A stretch of 64,000 nt of DNA. It comes from SIG607 sp045648445. Its GTDB lineage: Bacteria > Bacillota > Clostridia > Oscillospirales > Acutalibacteraceae. The stretch is from NCBI GenBank assembly GCA_045648445.1, contig JAZRNY010000016.1, positions 3,879 through 67,878 on the forward strand, in the 5' to 3' direction. Positions 33,417 through 41,356 of this stretch are shown here, piece by piece (position 1 is the stretch's first letter; every line of letters starts with the position of its first letter). The notes beneath the pieces are model-generated. The model searched no databases. It was given only the letters and a program-made list of their open reading frames with translations, and had not been told where the DNA came from. A program made the position numbers and the translations under genes.

Positions 33417-34124
33417 ATGAAAATTCTTTCTCTTGAATGTTCTGCAAAATCCGCCTCCTGCGCCGTAAGCGAAAACGGTGAAATTTTGTGCAGTGATTTT
33501 AATTTATCGGGACTAACCCATTCGCAAACCCTTTTGCCAATGGTGACAAATATGCTAAAGGACAACTCCATTCCTTTTTCCGACATAAATACCTTTGCCG
33601 TTTCGGCAGGTCCCGGTTCTTTTACGGGAATAAGAATCGGAATTTCGGCTGTTAAAGGTATGGCTTTGCCCAACAACGCCCCCTGTATTCCCGTTTCAAC
33701 TCTTGAGGCTATTGCTTATAATTTTTCAGAGGAAGAAGCGCTGATTTGCGCCGTAATGGATGCAAGGTGTAATCAAGTATATAACGCTAATTTCAGAATT
33801 AAAAACGGCAAGGTAACACGACTTTGCGAAGACCGCGCCGTATCGATTGATTTTTTAAAAAGCGAAATACTCAAAAGCAAAGTAAGAAGCAAAATTATTA
33901 TTGCCGGTGACGGCGCAGAAATGTTCTTTGCTTTTGTAAACGCAAAAAAGAATGTTGTTCTTGCCGATACTGAAAATCGTTTGCAAAGTGGAATCGGCGT
34001 AGCAAAAGCAGCGGAACGCCTTTATAAAAAAGGTTATTTTAAAACTGCCGAGCAGTTATTGCCCATATATTTAAGATTACCCCAAGCAGAAAGAGAATTA
34101 AAACTGAAAAACAAGGAGATATAA
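33417..34124 (+). CDS. tsaB: tRNA threonylcarbamoyladenosine biosynthesis protein TsaB
   Basis: A 235-aa TsaB with an ASKHA fold. LSLECSAKSASCAVSENGEIL is the first strand-turn pair; SAGPGSFTGIRIGISAVKGMA is the family signature. It is an inactive paralogue of TsaD that scaffolds the t6A complex. It is contiguous with tsaE; tsaD itself is not in the window. Confidence 0.95.
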   Translation: MKILSLECSAKSASCAVSENGEILCSDFNLSGLTHSQTLLPMVTNMLKDNSIPFSDINTFAVSAGPGSFTGIRIGISAVKGMALPNNAPCIPVSTLEAIAYNFSEEEALICAVMDARCNQVYNANFRIKNGKVTRLCEDRAVSIDFLKSEILKSKVRSKIIIAGDGAEMFFAFVNAKKNVVLADTENRLQSGIGVAKAAERLYKKGYFKTAEQLLPIYLRLPQAERELKLKNKEI

Positions 34125-34127
34125 AAA

Positions 34128-34571
34128 ATGAAAATTGCAATTGGTTGTGACCACGGCGGTCTCGAACACAAAAACGCTATTGTAGAACATCTTAAAGAAA
34201 GAGGTTTCGAGGTAGCCGACTTTGGTATTTACGAGCAGGTGTCGGTTGACTATCCCGATATAGCCGTAAAGGTAGCAGGAAGCATAAAAGACGGCGAAAG
34301 CGAACTCGGCATTTTAGTTTGCGGAACAGGCATTGGTATGTCACTTGCCGCCAATAAAGTAAAGGGTATCCGCGCCGCTGCCGTAAGCGAACATTTTTCC
34401 GCTAAATATACCCGTCTTCACAACAACAGCAATATTTTATGTCTTGGCGGCAGAGTTATCGGTGTAGGCACTGCACTGGAACTTGTTGACCTTTTTGTTG
34501 ACACTGAGTTTGAAGGCGGAAGACATGCAAAACGCGTTAACAAAATCACCGCTATTGAAGACGCTAATTAA
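34128..34571 (+). CDS. rpiB: Ribose-5-phosphate isomerase B
   Basis: A 147-aa RpiB/LacA family isomerase. IAIGCDHGGLEHKN, GILVCGTGIGMSLAANKVKGIRAA (active-site Cys) and HNNSNILCLGGRVIG are typical. It interconverts ribose-5-phosphate and ribulose-5-phosphate in the pentose phosphate pathway. It follows tsaB by 3 nt in what looks like one operon. The thrS promoter begins 4 nt after its stop. Confidence 0.95.
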   Translation: MKIAIGCDHGGLEHKNAIVEHLKERGFEVADFGIYEQVSVDYPDIAVKVAGSIKDGESELGILVCGTGIGMSLAANKVKGIRAAAVSEHFSAKYTRLHNNSNILCLGGRVIGVGTALELVDLFVDTEFEGGRHAKRVNKITAIEDAN

Positions 34572-34575
34572 ATAA

Positions 34576-34604
34576 TTGACAAATTGTTTAATTAGTGATA
34601 AAAT
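34576..34604 (+). promoter_or_regulatory. thrS promoter
   Basis: -35 TTGACA (34576-34581), 17-bp spacer, -10 TAAAAT (34599-34604), just after rpiB and just before the T-box. Confidence 0.85.
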
Positions 34605-34611
34605 ATTTAAA

Positions 34612-34826
34612 ACAAAGGCTTTGACGGAAAGAGTAACTTAAAATAAGTATTTAGAGAGAATCGCATTTGGTGAAAGCGGTTTTGCAAGTTTTAAGCGAAG
34701 ACCACTCCTGAGCCGTATTGCAGTAAAAAGCAATACCGTTATTTCGCGTTAAGAAAAAAGAGTTAAACTTTAAGGTGGAACCGTGTTACCTGCACCCTTA
34801 ATGCCCTTGGGCGTTAAGGGTTTTTA
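34612..34826 (+). ncRNA. T-box riboswitch, threonine-specific, upstream of thrS
   Basis: Stem I contains an AGAGA element (AGAGAGAATCG, near 34653) and a specifier region GACCACTCCTGAG, where ACC (34701-34703) followed by A fits a Thr codon. The T-box core AAGGTGGAACCGTG is at 34772-34785, complementary to the tRNA acceptor end. It is followed by a terminator with arms CCCTTAA (34796-34802) and TTAAGGG (34814-34820), then five T residues. Uncharged tRNA-Thr would stabilise the antiterminator and allow thrS transcription. Confidence 0.95.
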
Positions 34827-34859
34827 TATTTTAATAAATCCTAAAAAGGAGAAATTATA

Positions 34860-36626
34860 ATGAAAGTTATTTACAATGACGGACACGTTGCCGAAGTAGA
34901 AGAAAAAGAAGAAAAACTACACATACTTCGTCACACTGCCGCACACATTATGGCGCAAGCCATAAAACGTCTTTATCCCGAAGCTGATTTTGCTTACGGA
35001 CCCGCAACCGAAAAAGGTTTTTATTATGACGTTGACCTTGGTGACAAAACCGTTGGCGAGGAAGATTTAGTTAAGATTGAAGCAGAAATGAAGAAAATCG
35101 TTAAAGAAAATCTTCCCGTTAAACCCTTTATTCTTGACAGAAAAGAAGCAATCGCTCTTATGGAAGAAAGAAAGGAAAGTTACAAGGTTGAGCATATCGG
35201 TGACCTTGCTGAAGACGCTGTTATCAGTTTTTATCAACAAGGCGAATACATTGATATGTGCGTTGGCCCTCACCTTACCTACACAAAGGCTTTAAAGGCA
35301 TTTAAACTTACCAAAACCAGCGGTGCATATTGGAAAAACGACAAAAACAACAAAATGCTCACCCGTATTTACGGTATCGCTTTTGAAAGTCAGCAGGAAC
35401 TTGACGATTATCTTACCCTTCTTGAAGAAGCAGAACGCAGAGACCATCGTAAAATAGGCAAAGAAATGAACCTCTTTATGATGAGTGAAGAAGGTCCCGG
35501 TTTCCCCTTCTTCTTACCAAGCGGTATGGCTCTTAAAAACGCTCTTATTGATTATTGGAGAGATATTCACTATAGAGATAATTACGTAGAGGTTTCAACT
35601 CCCCTTATTATGAACAGAAGACTGTGGGAAACAAGCGGACACTGGGATCACTACAAAGACAATATGTATTCCACCACTATTGATGAAGAAACATATTGCA
35701 TTAAACCTATGAACTGCCCCGGCGGTGTTATGGTTTATAAGAGTCAACTTCATTCCTACAGAGATTTACCTCTTAGAGTAGGCGAACTTGGTCTTGTTCA
35801 CCGCCACGAATTAAAAGGCGCACTCCACGGTCTTTTCAGAGTTCGTTGCTTTACTCAGGACGATGCGCACATCTTTATGACCAAAGACCAAATACAAGAT
35901 GAAATTATGAACGTTGTTCATCTTATAAACGAAGTTTACGAGAAGTTCGGCTTTAAATATTTCATTGAACTTTCAACCCGTCCCGAAAACAGCATGGGTA
36001 GTGATGAAGATTGGGAGGCAGCAACCAACGGTCTTAAAGGCGCACTTGAAAAATTAGGTCTTCCATACACCATTAACGAAGGTGACGGCGCATTCTACGG
36101 ACCGAAAATCGACTTCCATCTTGAAGACAGTCTTGGCAGAACCTGGCAGTGCGGTACCATTCAGTTAGACTTCCAGATGCCTATTAACTTCCAACTTGAA
36201 TACACCGATGAAAACGGCGAAAAACAGCGTCCCATTATGATTCACCGCGTATGCTTTGGTTCTATCGAACGCTTTATCGGTATTATTACCGAGCATTTCG
36301 CAGGTAAATTCCCCGCTTGGCTTGCTCCCGTTCAGGTTAAGGTTCTCCCCGTATCCGAAAAAACCATTGATTACGCAAATGAAATTTACGAAACCTTAAG
36401 AAGTGCGGGAGTTCGCTGTCAACTTGACGACAGAAACGAAAAAATCGGTTACAAAATCAGAGAAGCACAGGCAGTTGACCGTGTTCCTTATATGCTTATT
36501 TTGGGCGCTAAAGAGGTTGAAAACGGTACCATTTCAGTAAGAAACCGCGACACCCTTGAAACCACCGAAATGAGCAAGGAAGATTTTATAAAAAATCTTT
36601 TAGACGATATAAAAAATCGCAAGTAA
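34860..36626 (+). CDS. thrS: Threonyl-tRNA synthetase (form lacking the N-terminal TGS domain)
   Basis: A 588-aa class II synthetase. It starts almost directly at the editing domain (LHILRHTAAHIMAQAIK, with later DMCVGPHL), so the roughly 60-residue TGS domain of the 640-aa enzymes is absent. Catalytic-core motifs are present: FFLPSGMALKNALI, MNCPGGVMVYK, LVHRHELKGALHGLFRVR and IDFHLEDSLGRTWQCGTIQLDFQMP. A C-terminal anticodon-binding domain (APVQVKVLPVSEK) follows. It is controlled by the upstream Thr T-box. ATG 34860 has an AAAAGGAG RBS. Confidence 0.96.
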   Translation: MKVIYNDGHVAEVEEKEEKLHILRHTAAHIMAQAIKRLYPEADFAYGPATEKGFYYDVDLGDKTVGEEDLVKIEAEMKKIVKENLPVKPFILDRKEAIALMEERKESYKVEHIGDLAEDAVISFYQQGEYIDMCVGPHLTYTKALKAFKLTKTSGAYWKNDKNNKMLTRIYGIAFESQQELDDYLTLLEEAERRDHRKIGKEMNLFMMSEEGPGFPFFLPSGMALKNALIDYWRDIHYRDNYVEVSTPLIMNRRLWETSGHWDHYKDNMYSTTIDEETYCIKPMNCPGGVMVYKSQLHSYRDLPLRVGELGLVHRHELKGALHGLFRVRCFTQDDAHIFMTKDQIQDEIMNVVHLINEVYEKFGFKYFIELSTRPENSMGSDEDWEAATNGLKGALEKLGLPYTINEGDGAFYGPKIDFHLEDSLGRTWQCGTIQLDFQMPINFQLEYTDENGEKQRPIMIHRVCFGSIERFIGIITEHFAGKFPAWLAPVQVKVLPVSEKTIDYANEIYETLRSAGVRCQLDDRNEKIGYKIREAQAVDRVPYMLILGAKEVENGTISVRNRDTLETTEMSKEDFIKNLLDDIKNRK

Positions 36627-36629
36627 TTA

Positions 36630-36658
36630 TTGACAACTTTAGTATAATAAAATATAAT
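36630..36658 (+). promoter_or_regulatory. gdhA promoter
   Basis: -35 TTGACA (36630-36635), 17-bp spacer, perfect -10 TATAAT (36653-36658). The -10 box forms the left edge of the hairpin repeat that fills the leader. Confidence 0.85.
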
Positions 36659-36858
36659 GGTAACAATTAGTTAAAACAGTATTTTTAAATACTGTTTTAA
36701 CGCCAAATCCTTGATTTGGCAACCGATTTGTTTGAAATCGGATTGTGACCATTGCAATGAATATGTTCAATTACCCTTGGTAATTGTTTGCGAATTCAAA
36801 GAATTCGCAGTCGAAATAAGGCTTTGCCTTGTTTCGACATCAACATAATCATTATAAT
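36653..36858 (+). repeat. Modular hairpin repeat family 2, copy C, in the gdhA leader
   Basis: A leader of successive stem-loops: TTAAAACAGTAT/ATACTGTTTTAA (36671-36700), GCCAAATC/GATTTGGC (36702-36720), CCGATTT/AAATCGG (36723-36741), AATTACC/GGTAATT (36769-36785), GCGAATTC/GAATTCGC (36790-36808) and GTCGAAA/TTTCGAC (36810-36838). AATGGTAACAAT (36656-36667) can pair with ATTGTGACCATT (36743-36754) and enclose the first three. It contains ATTGCAATG (36751-36759) and ends near CATTATAATAG (36850-36860). Copy D lies at 51039-51304. Confidence 0.75.
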
Positions 36859-36890
36859 AGTAAAATAAATTTTAAAAAGGTGTGATTTTG

Positions 36891-38237
36891 ATGAAAAACG
36901 AGTATTTAATTTCCGTACTTGAAAACGTTAAAAAGAGAAACGCAGGCGAGCCCGAATTTATTCAGGCTGTTACCGAAGTTCTTGCCAGTCTTGAACCTGT
37001 AGTTGAACAACGCCCCGACTTTATTGAGTCCGGTGTTATTGAACGCATGGTTGAACCTGAGCGTCAGATCGTTTTCCGTGTTCCTTGGATGGACGATAAC
37101 GGAAAGGTTCAGGTAAACAGAGGTTTCAGAGTTCAGTTCAACTCTGCTATCGGTCCTTATAAGGGTGGTCTTCGTTTCCATCCTTCCGTTAACGCTTCCA
37201 TTATCAAGTTCTTAGGTTTCGAACAAACCTTTAAGAACAGCCTTACCAGTCTTCCTATGGGCGGCGGTAAGGGTGGCGCTGACTTTGACCCCCGTGGCAA
37301 GAGCGACGCTGAAGTTATGCGTTTCTGCCAGAGTTTTATGACCGAACTTTACAGACATATTGGCCCCGATACCGACGTTCCTGCAGGTGACATCGGCGTA
37401 GGCGCAAGAGAGGTTGGTTATCTCTTTGGTCAGTATAAGAGAATTCAGAACGAATTCACCGGCGTTCTTACCGGTAAGGCTGTTCCTTCCGGCGGTTCTC
37501 TTATCCGTCCCGAAGCAACCGGTTTCGGCGCTGTTTATTACACCGCTGAAGTTCTTAAATCCTTTGGCGAAGACATTAAGGGCAAAACCTTTGCAGTTTC
37601 CGGTTTCGGTAACGTTGCTTGGAGTACAGTTAAGAAGATTACCGAACTTGGCGGTAAGGTAGTTACTATTTCCGGTCCTGACGGTTATATCTACGATGAA
37701 AACGGTATTGATACCGATGAAAAGATTAAGTTTATGCTTGAAATGCGCGCTTCCTGTCGCGATAAGGTTCAGGATTATGCTGATAAGTTCGGCGTTCCTT
37801 TCTATGCTGGCAAACGTCCTTGGGAAGTTAAGGTTGACGTTGTTATGCCTTGCGCTACCCAAAACGAAGTTGGCATTGAAGATGCTAAGAACATAGTAGC
37901 AAACGGCGTTAAGTACTATATGGAAGTTGCTAATATGCCTACTACCGAAGAAGCATTCGAATACTTAAAGGCAAACGGCGTTGTAATCGCTCCTTCTAAG
38001 GCTGTTAATGCCGGCGGTGTTGCTGTTTCCGGTTTAGAGATGAGCCAGAACTCTATGAGATACAGTTGGACTGCTGAAGAAGTTGACGCTAAGTTAAAGC
38101 AGATTATGACCAATATCTACAAGAGTTCCTACGATGCTGCTAAAGAATACGGCCTTGACGGCGACCTTTGCGCAGGCGCTAACATTGCAGGTTTCTTAAA
38201 GGTTGCAGAAGCAATGAAGTGGCAAGGCTGCTGCTAA
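36891..38237 (+). CDS. gdhA: NADP-specific glutamate dehydrogenase
   Basis: A 448-aa hexameric GDH of the bacterial NADP type, which aminates 2-oxoglutarate with ammonia. Substrate-site motifs are GPYKGGLRFHPSVN, SLPMGGGKGGADFDPRGKSD (catalytic Lys) and DVPAGDIGVGAREVGYLFGQYK. The Rossmann segment is FAVSGFGNVAWSTVKKI. ATG 36891 is used because AAAAAGG ends 10 nt upstream; GTG 36882 is only 1 nt from that RBS. Its long hairpin-rich leader and a hairpin array after the stop make it an unusually structured transcript. Confidence 0.97.
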   Translation: MKNEYLISVLENVKKRNAGEPEFIQAVTEVLASLEPVVEQRPDFIESGVIERMVEPERQIVFRVPWMDDNGKVQVNRGFRVQFNSAIGPYKGGLRFHPSVNASIIKFLGFEQTFKNSLTSLPMGGGKGGADFDPRGKSDAEVMRFCQSFMTELYRHIGPDTDVPAGDIGVGAREVGYLFGQYKRIQNEFTGVLTGKAVPSGGSLIRPEATGFGAVYYTAEVLKSFGEDIKGKTFAVSGFGNVAWSTVKKITELGGKVVTISGPDGYIYDENGIDTDEKIKFMLEMRASCRDKVQDYADKFGVPFYAGKRPWEVKVDVVMPCATQNEVGIEDAKNIVANGVKYYMEVANMPTTEEAFEYLKANGVVIAPSKAVNAGGVAVSGLEMSQNSMRYSWTAEEVDAKLKQIMTNIYKSSYDAAKEYGLDGDLCAGANIAGFLKVAEAMKWQGCC

Positions 38238-38539
38238 TTACATATTTCATAAAAGAAAACTCGGTTTATAGGCGTAGTGTTCTAAAGGACACTACGCCAA
38301 TTTTATTCGCCTTTCGGCGAATTATATTGCTTTGCAGTTATATTCGGCTATCGCCGAGTGATATTTGCTACGCAAGTTTTAATAGCGAATAAAATATCAC
38401 TGAAACCGTAAGGTTTCAATATCACTTTTGATTTATCAAAAATAACACTGTGAGACCTGTCTCACAATAGCACTATTAAATTTATGTTTTTTGAAATAGC
38501 AAAAACGGATGCGTAGAATTTCTACACATCCGTTATGTA
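38238..38539. repeat. Modular hairpin repeat family 1, copy B, between convergent genes
   Basis: The core, 38271-38534, repeats copy A module by module. It has a 12-bp hairpin at 38271-38298 (loop TAAA), arms TTTTATTCGC/GCGAATAAAA, the small stem-loops between them, GAAACC-GTAA-GGTTTC, TTTGAT/ATCAAA, TGTGAGA/TCTCACA, and a terminal stem AACGGATGCGTAG/CTACACATCCGTT with one C-A mismatch (38504-38534). Several stem positions differ from copy A in both arms, preserving pairing. The region fills the convergent gap between gdhA and the SLOG gene, with no ORF. The terminal stem may be a bidirectional terminator. Confidence 0.85.
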
Positions 38540-39013
38540 TTACAATACGCTAATAATTTTTTTGCATTTTTTAATTGCATAATCAAGGGCGGTTTTAGTA
38601 CCGCTTTTGCGAGTAGTAGGGGCGTTGAGTTCGTCGTAGTATACAATACAGTATTGGCTTTTATTTATCATTTCATAATTGCGTTCTACATAGACAGCAC
38701 GACCAGAGCCCATGATATGTTCAGGATAGTATGTATTTTCATAAAATCCCAAAAGATAGTTTCTATATTGTTCGTTTATATTCGGATATTCTGCCCGTAC
38801 ATAAATTCGCTTTACGTGCGGGTATTTTTCTTTTATTTTGCTCACAAGTTCAAGACAAAGGCTATTAAATCGGCTCTTGCTCCCAAAAAGAAACGTATCT
38901 ACTTTTTCGGTTACAATTAGTTTTTCAATAATCTCAATAAGTTTAGATTTTAATTCCTCGGTTTCGTTAATAATTCTATGCCCCAAAAAGCAGGCAGTAT
39001 TTTTTATAGACAT
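38540..39013 (-). CDS. SLOG/DUF1273-like (YpsA-related) Rossmann-fold protein
   Basis: A 157-aa protein. ATG 39013 follows GAGAGGG. The N-terminal CFLGHR motif, VDTFLFGSKSRFNSLCLELV and the C-terminal SQYCIVYYDELNAPTTRKSGTKTALDYA resemble the SLOG fold, whose members bind nucleotides or ligands (DprA/LOG/YpsA group). The function is unknown; relatives occur in phage, conjugative and stress contexts. It is divergent from a small XRE-type regulator, with operator-like repeats between them. Confidence 0.75.
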   Translation of the reverse strand: MSIKNTACFLGHRIINETEELKSKLIEIIEKLIVTEKVDTFLFGSKSRFNSLCLELVSKIKEKYPHVKRIYVRAEYPNINEQYRNYLLGFYENTYYPEHIMGSGRAVYVERNYEMINKSQYCIVYYDELNAPTTRKSGTKTALDYAIKKCKKIISVL

Positions 39014-39030
39014 AATCCCTCTCGCTTTAT

Positions 39031-39143
39031 AGTGCAAATGCACTTTGAATTTTACATTTTCTCTTAAAATTATACTATTGCTCTAAATATTAGTCAAGTG
39101 CTCTATCGTGAATACAGTAAAGATAATAAGGAAAAAGTATAAT
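39031..39143. promoter_or_regulatory. Divergent promoter region of the SLOG and XRE genes with repeated TAGAGCA sites
   Basis: Minus strand (SLOG gene): TTGACT (39092-39097), 17 bp, TATAAT (39069-39074). TAGAGCA occurs twice on the minus strand, at 39079-39085 in the spacer and at 39099-39105 just upstream of -35, exactly 20 bp apart. A palindrome AGTGCAAATGCACT sits at about 39031-39044. Plus strand (XRE gene): -10 TATAAT at 39138-39143 with a poor -35. The twin sites look like operators that would block the SLOG promoter. Confidence 0.6.
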
Positions 39144-39171
39144 TGTATATAGAGAGGGTGATTTAGATTTT

Positions 39172-39447
39172 ATGAGCAAACAAATAGATTTTAAAAATAA
39201 AGATAGATTTATTCAGTTAGGAATTGCCATATCAGCCTTACGCAAAATGCGCGGTATGTCACAGGAACAACTTGCAGAGAAATCAAACGTTAGCCGTTCA
39301 CATATTAGCGCTATCGAAGCACCAAATTTAGTTCGTCCTTTCTCATTAGATGTATTCTTCAATATTGCAGATGCTTTAGAAATAGAACCTGCTGATTTGA
39401 TTAATGCAACGGTATTCCCCGATAAAATTTTTAAAAACAAAAAATAA
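39172..39447 (+). CDS. XRE-family helix-turn-helix regulator
   Basis: A 91-aa DNA-binding protein. The HTH spans about residues 15-70 (IAISALRKMRGMSQEQLAEKSNVSRSHISAIEA), followed by FNIADALEIEPADLI, the standard Cro/C1 pattern. No extra domain. It is divergent from the SLOG gene and is a candidate repressor of that gene and itself. RBS AGAGGG. Confidence 0.88.
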   Translation: MSKQIDFKNKDRFIQLGIAISALRKMRGMSQEQLAEKSNVSRSHISAIEAPNLVRPFSLDVFFNIADALEIEPADLINATVFPDKIFKNKK

Positions 39448-39520
39448 TAAGTAACATAGATAACAAGTAGATGAAATATATCATTTTCCAATCTTTAGTA
39501 TCTTTTAAAAAACTATAGCA

Positions 39521-39556
39521 AAAGGCAGAAACGATTTCTCGTTTCTGCCTTTTAAA
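39521..39556. terminator. Bidirectional terminator between XRE and PAP2 genes
   Basis: The stem AAAGGCAGAAACG/CGTTTCTGCCTTT with an ATTTCT loop, A run upstream and T run downstream, between two convergent genes. Confidence 0.85.
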
Positions 39557-39608
39557 TTTTACTGTTCTTAAAAGTACAATACCTAACAGATCGGTTTTTA
39601 TTTGTTAT

Positions 39609-40565
39609 TTATTTTTTGCCGAGTTTTGAAAACCACGGGAAAGTGAGCGGCCATATAACGCCACCCGCTATTACTATCAGAAAATACCTGATACCTCTGG
39701 CGAGAAGTTCGTTACCGAAGATAAGTTCAAGTGGGGTTCGCATACCTTCTTTTACACAAAGCACCAAGGCAATTCCGCCGACTGCTTTTAGTATTTGCGC
39801 CCACCATACTGCTTTTACGGGGAAGTCTGTTTTAAAATAGCCAACGGTATATACCACCCAAAGACCCATTATACAGCCAAGCAAGGTACAGGCATTTTTA
39901 ATTGCAGAGGTGAGATTTTCGTATGCTGCCATCGTGCTTTCGTCAACATAAGAAGTTATAAAAAATTCTAAATGTATGTGATTGCCATAAACGAAGTATA
40001 GCAACGCGCCTACTACCATAAAGGTTAACACTGCAAGAATTCCGTACATTACCTTTGGTGAGGTTTTTGCCTTTTGGAATAAGGGATAACCTATAAACAC
40101 AAGCGATAATGCAATAAGGATAGAAACACCAACGTCTAAAGGAGTATGAACCCCTAAATAAAGGCGTGAAAAAGGCACAAGTACACACATTATAATACAA
40201 ATAATTCGTATTGCTTTATTTTTATTTGCCCTTGCCACACCGCCGAACATACCAACCGAAGACTGTGTATGGCCGCTTGGGAAGGAATAACCCGTTGCCG
40301 CTTCCCTTGCCGATTCAACTATGGTGAAATTGGGGTCCTTTATCCAAGGACGCGGAACCTTAAAGGTCATTTTCAGCGTTTGATTGATAACGGTACCCGC
40401 AAACCCCGTAAGCAAAAGGTAATAACCCTGCCATTTATCTATACACCAAAAAATTATCATACAAATTGCCATAAAAATTGTTTCTTCACCAAAAATGGTA
40501 ATAAAAGCAACAACGGCATCTAAAATAGGATTACGGATATTTTCGAGTAAATATAAAAGTTCCAT
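39609..40565 (-). CDS. PAP2 superfamily membrane phosphatase
   Basis: A 318-aa membrane protein. The three PAP2 phosphatase motifs are KMTFKVPRPW, YSFPSGHTQSS and SRLYLGVHTPLDV. The N-terminal 180 residues form the catalytic domain; three or four further membrane helices extend the C-terminus. Likely substrates are undecaprenyl pyrophosphate or other lipid phosphates. It overlaps proC by 1 nt and is the last gene of the proB-proA-proC cluster, apparently by operon fusion rather than function. Confidence 0.9.
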   Translation of the reverse strand: MELLYLLENIRNPILDAVVAFITIFGEETIFMAICMIIFWCIDKWQGYYLLLTGFAGTVINQTLKMTFKVPRPWIKDPNFTIVESAREAATGYSFPSGHTQSSVGMFGGVARANKNKAIRIICIIMCVLVPFSRLYLGVHTPLDVGVSILIALSLVFIGYPLFQKAKTSPKVMYGILAVLTFMVVGALLYFVYGNHIHLEFFITSYVDESTMAAYENLTSAIKNACTLLGCIMGLWVVYTVGYFKTDFPVKAVWWAQILKAVGGIALVLCVKEGMRTPLELIFGNELLARGIRYFLIVIAGGVIWPLTFPWFSKLGKK

Positions 40566-41356
40566 TAGCCGAGGTCCTCCGTCTTTTTGTAGGATGCTAT
40601 TACCGCTTCTATTGCGGCGCTTCTGAATTTACCCTTTTCAAGCGCCCTTACACCCTGTATGGTTGAGCCACCGGGGGAGCAAACCATATCTTTAAGTTCT
40701 GCAGGAGATTTTCCCGATTCCAAAACGGTTTTAGCCGCGCCCAAAACGGTTTTTCCTGCATATAAAAGCGCTTTATCACGGGGCAGTCCGCAAGAAACGG
40801 CGCCGTCAGCCAAGGCTTCGATAAATAAATCCACAAATGCAGGGCCGCAACCTGAAAGAGCAGTAGCCGCATTTATTTTGCCTTCTTCAATAAAATCCAC
40901 AAGTCCTGCCTTGCTTAGCGCAAGGTTAAAACCGTCAATTTCTTCCTTTGTGACATTTTGGTTATAGCAATAAAGAATTACGCCCTCGCCCACGCCAACG
41001 GCTGTATTGGGCATTATTCGTATAATTTTCACTTCTTTTTCGCACAAGCGCTCTATTGTGAAAATTTCTTTACCTGCCGCCATACTTACTATGACCGTAT
41101 CTTCATTTATAAAATCGCTTATTCCTTTAAACAAGCCCTCTAATCCTTGCGGTTTTACACCGATAAAAAGGTACTTTGAATTTTCAGCGGCAGTTCGCGC
41201 ATCAACCGAAGTAACACCAAAAGAAGTTGCTCGGTCAATTTTTTCTTTATTACTGTCACAGGCGCAAATTTCATCGGGTTTTGCCGATTTTAAAACGGTA
41301 TCAAGGATAATCCCACCCATATTGCCTATTCCGATAAAGCCGTATTTATATTTCAT
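40565..41356 (-). CDS. proC: Pyrroline-5-carboxylate reductase
   Basis: A 263-aa ProC, the last step of proline synthesis (P5C to proline with NAD(P)H). The Rossmann start is YGFIGIGNMGGIILD; IRIMPNTAVGVGEGV and ALSGCGPAFVDLFIEALADG are the dimer and active-site motifs, and SPGGSTIQGVRALEKG is close to the family C-terminal signature. ATG overlaps the proA stop by 1 nt. Confidence 0.97.
   Translation of the reverse strand: MKYKYGFIGIGNMGGIILDTVLKSAKPDEICACDSNKEKIDRATSFGVTSVDARTAAENSKYLFIGVKPQGLEGLFKGISDFINEDTVIVSMAAGKEIFTIERLCEKEVKIIRIMPNTAVGVGEGVILYCYNQNVTKEEIDGFNLALSKAGLVDFIEEGKINAATALSGCGPAFVDLFIEALADGAVSCGLPRDKALLYAGKTVLGAAKTVLESGKSPAELKDMVCSPGGSTIQGVRALEKGKFRSAAIEAVIASYKKTEDLG

Noticed and set aside
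34860..35000. Possible N-terminal truncation of thrS by assembly
   Set aside because: The start has a good RBS at the right distance from the T-box, and TGS-less ThrRS forms exist in related bacteria.
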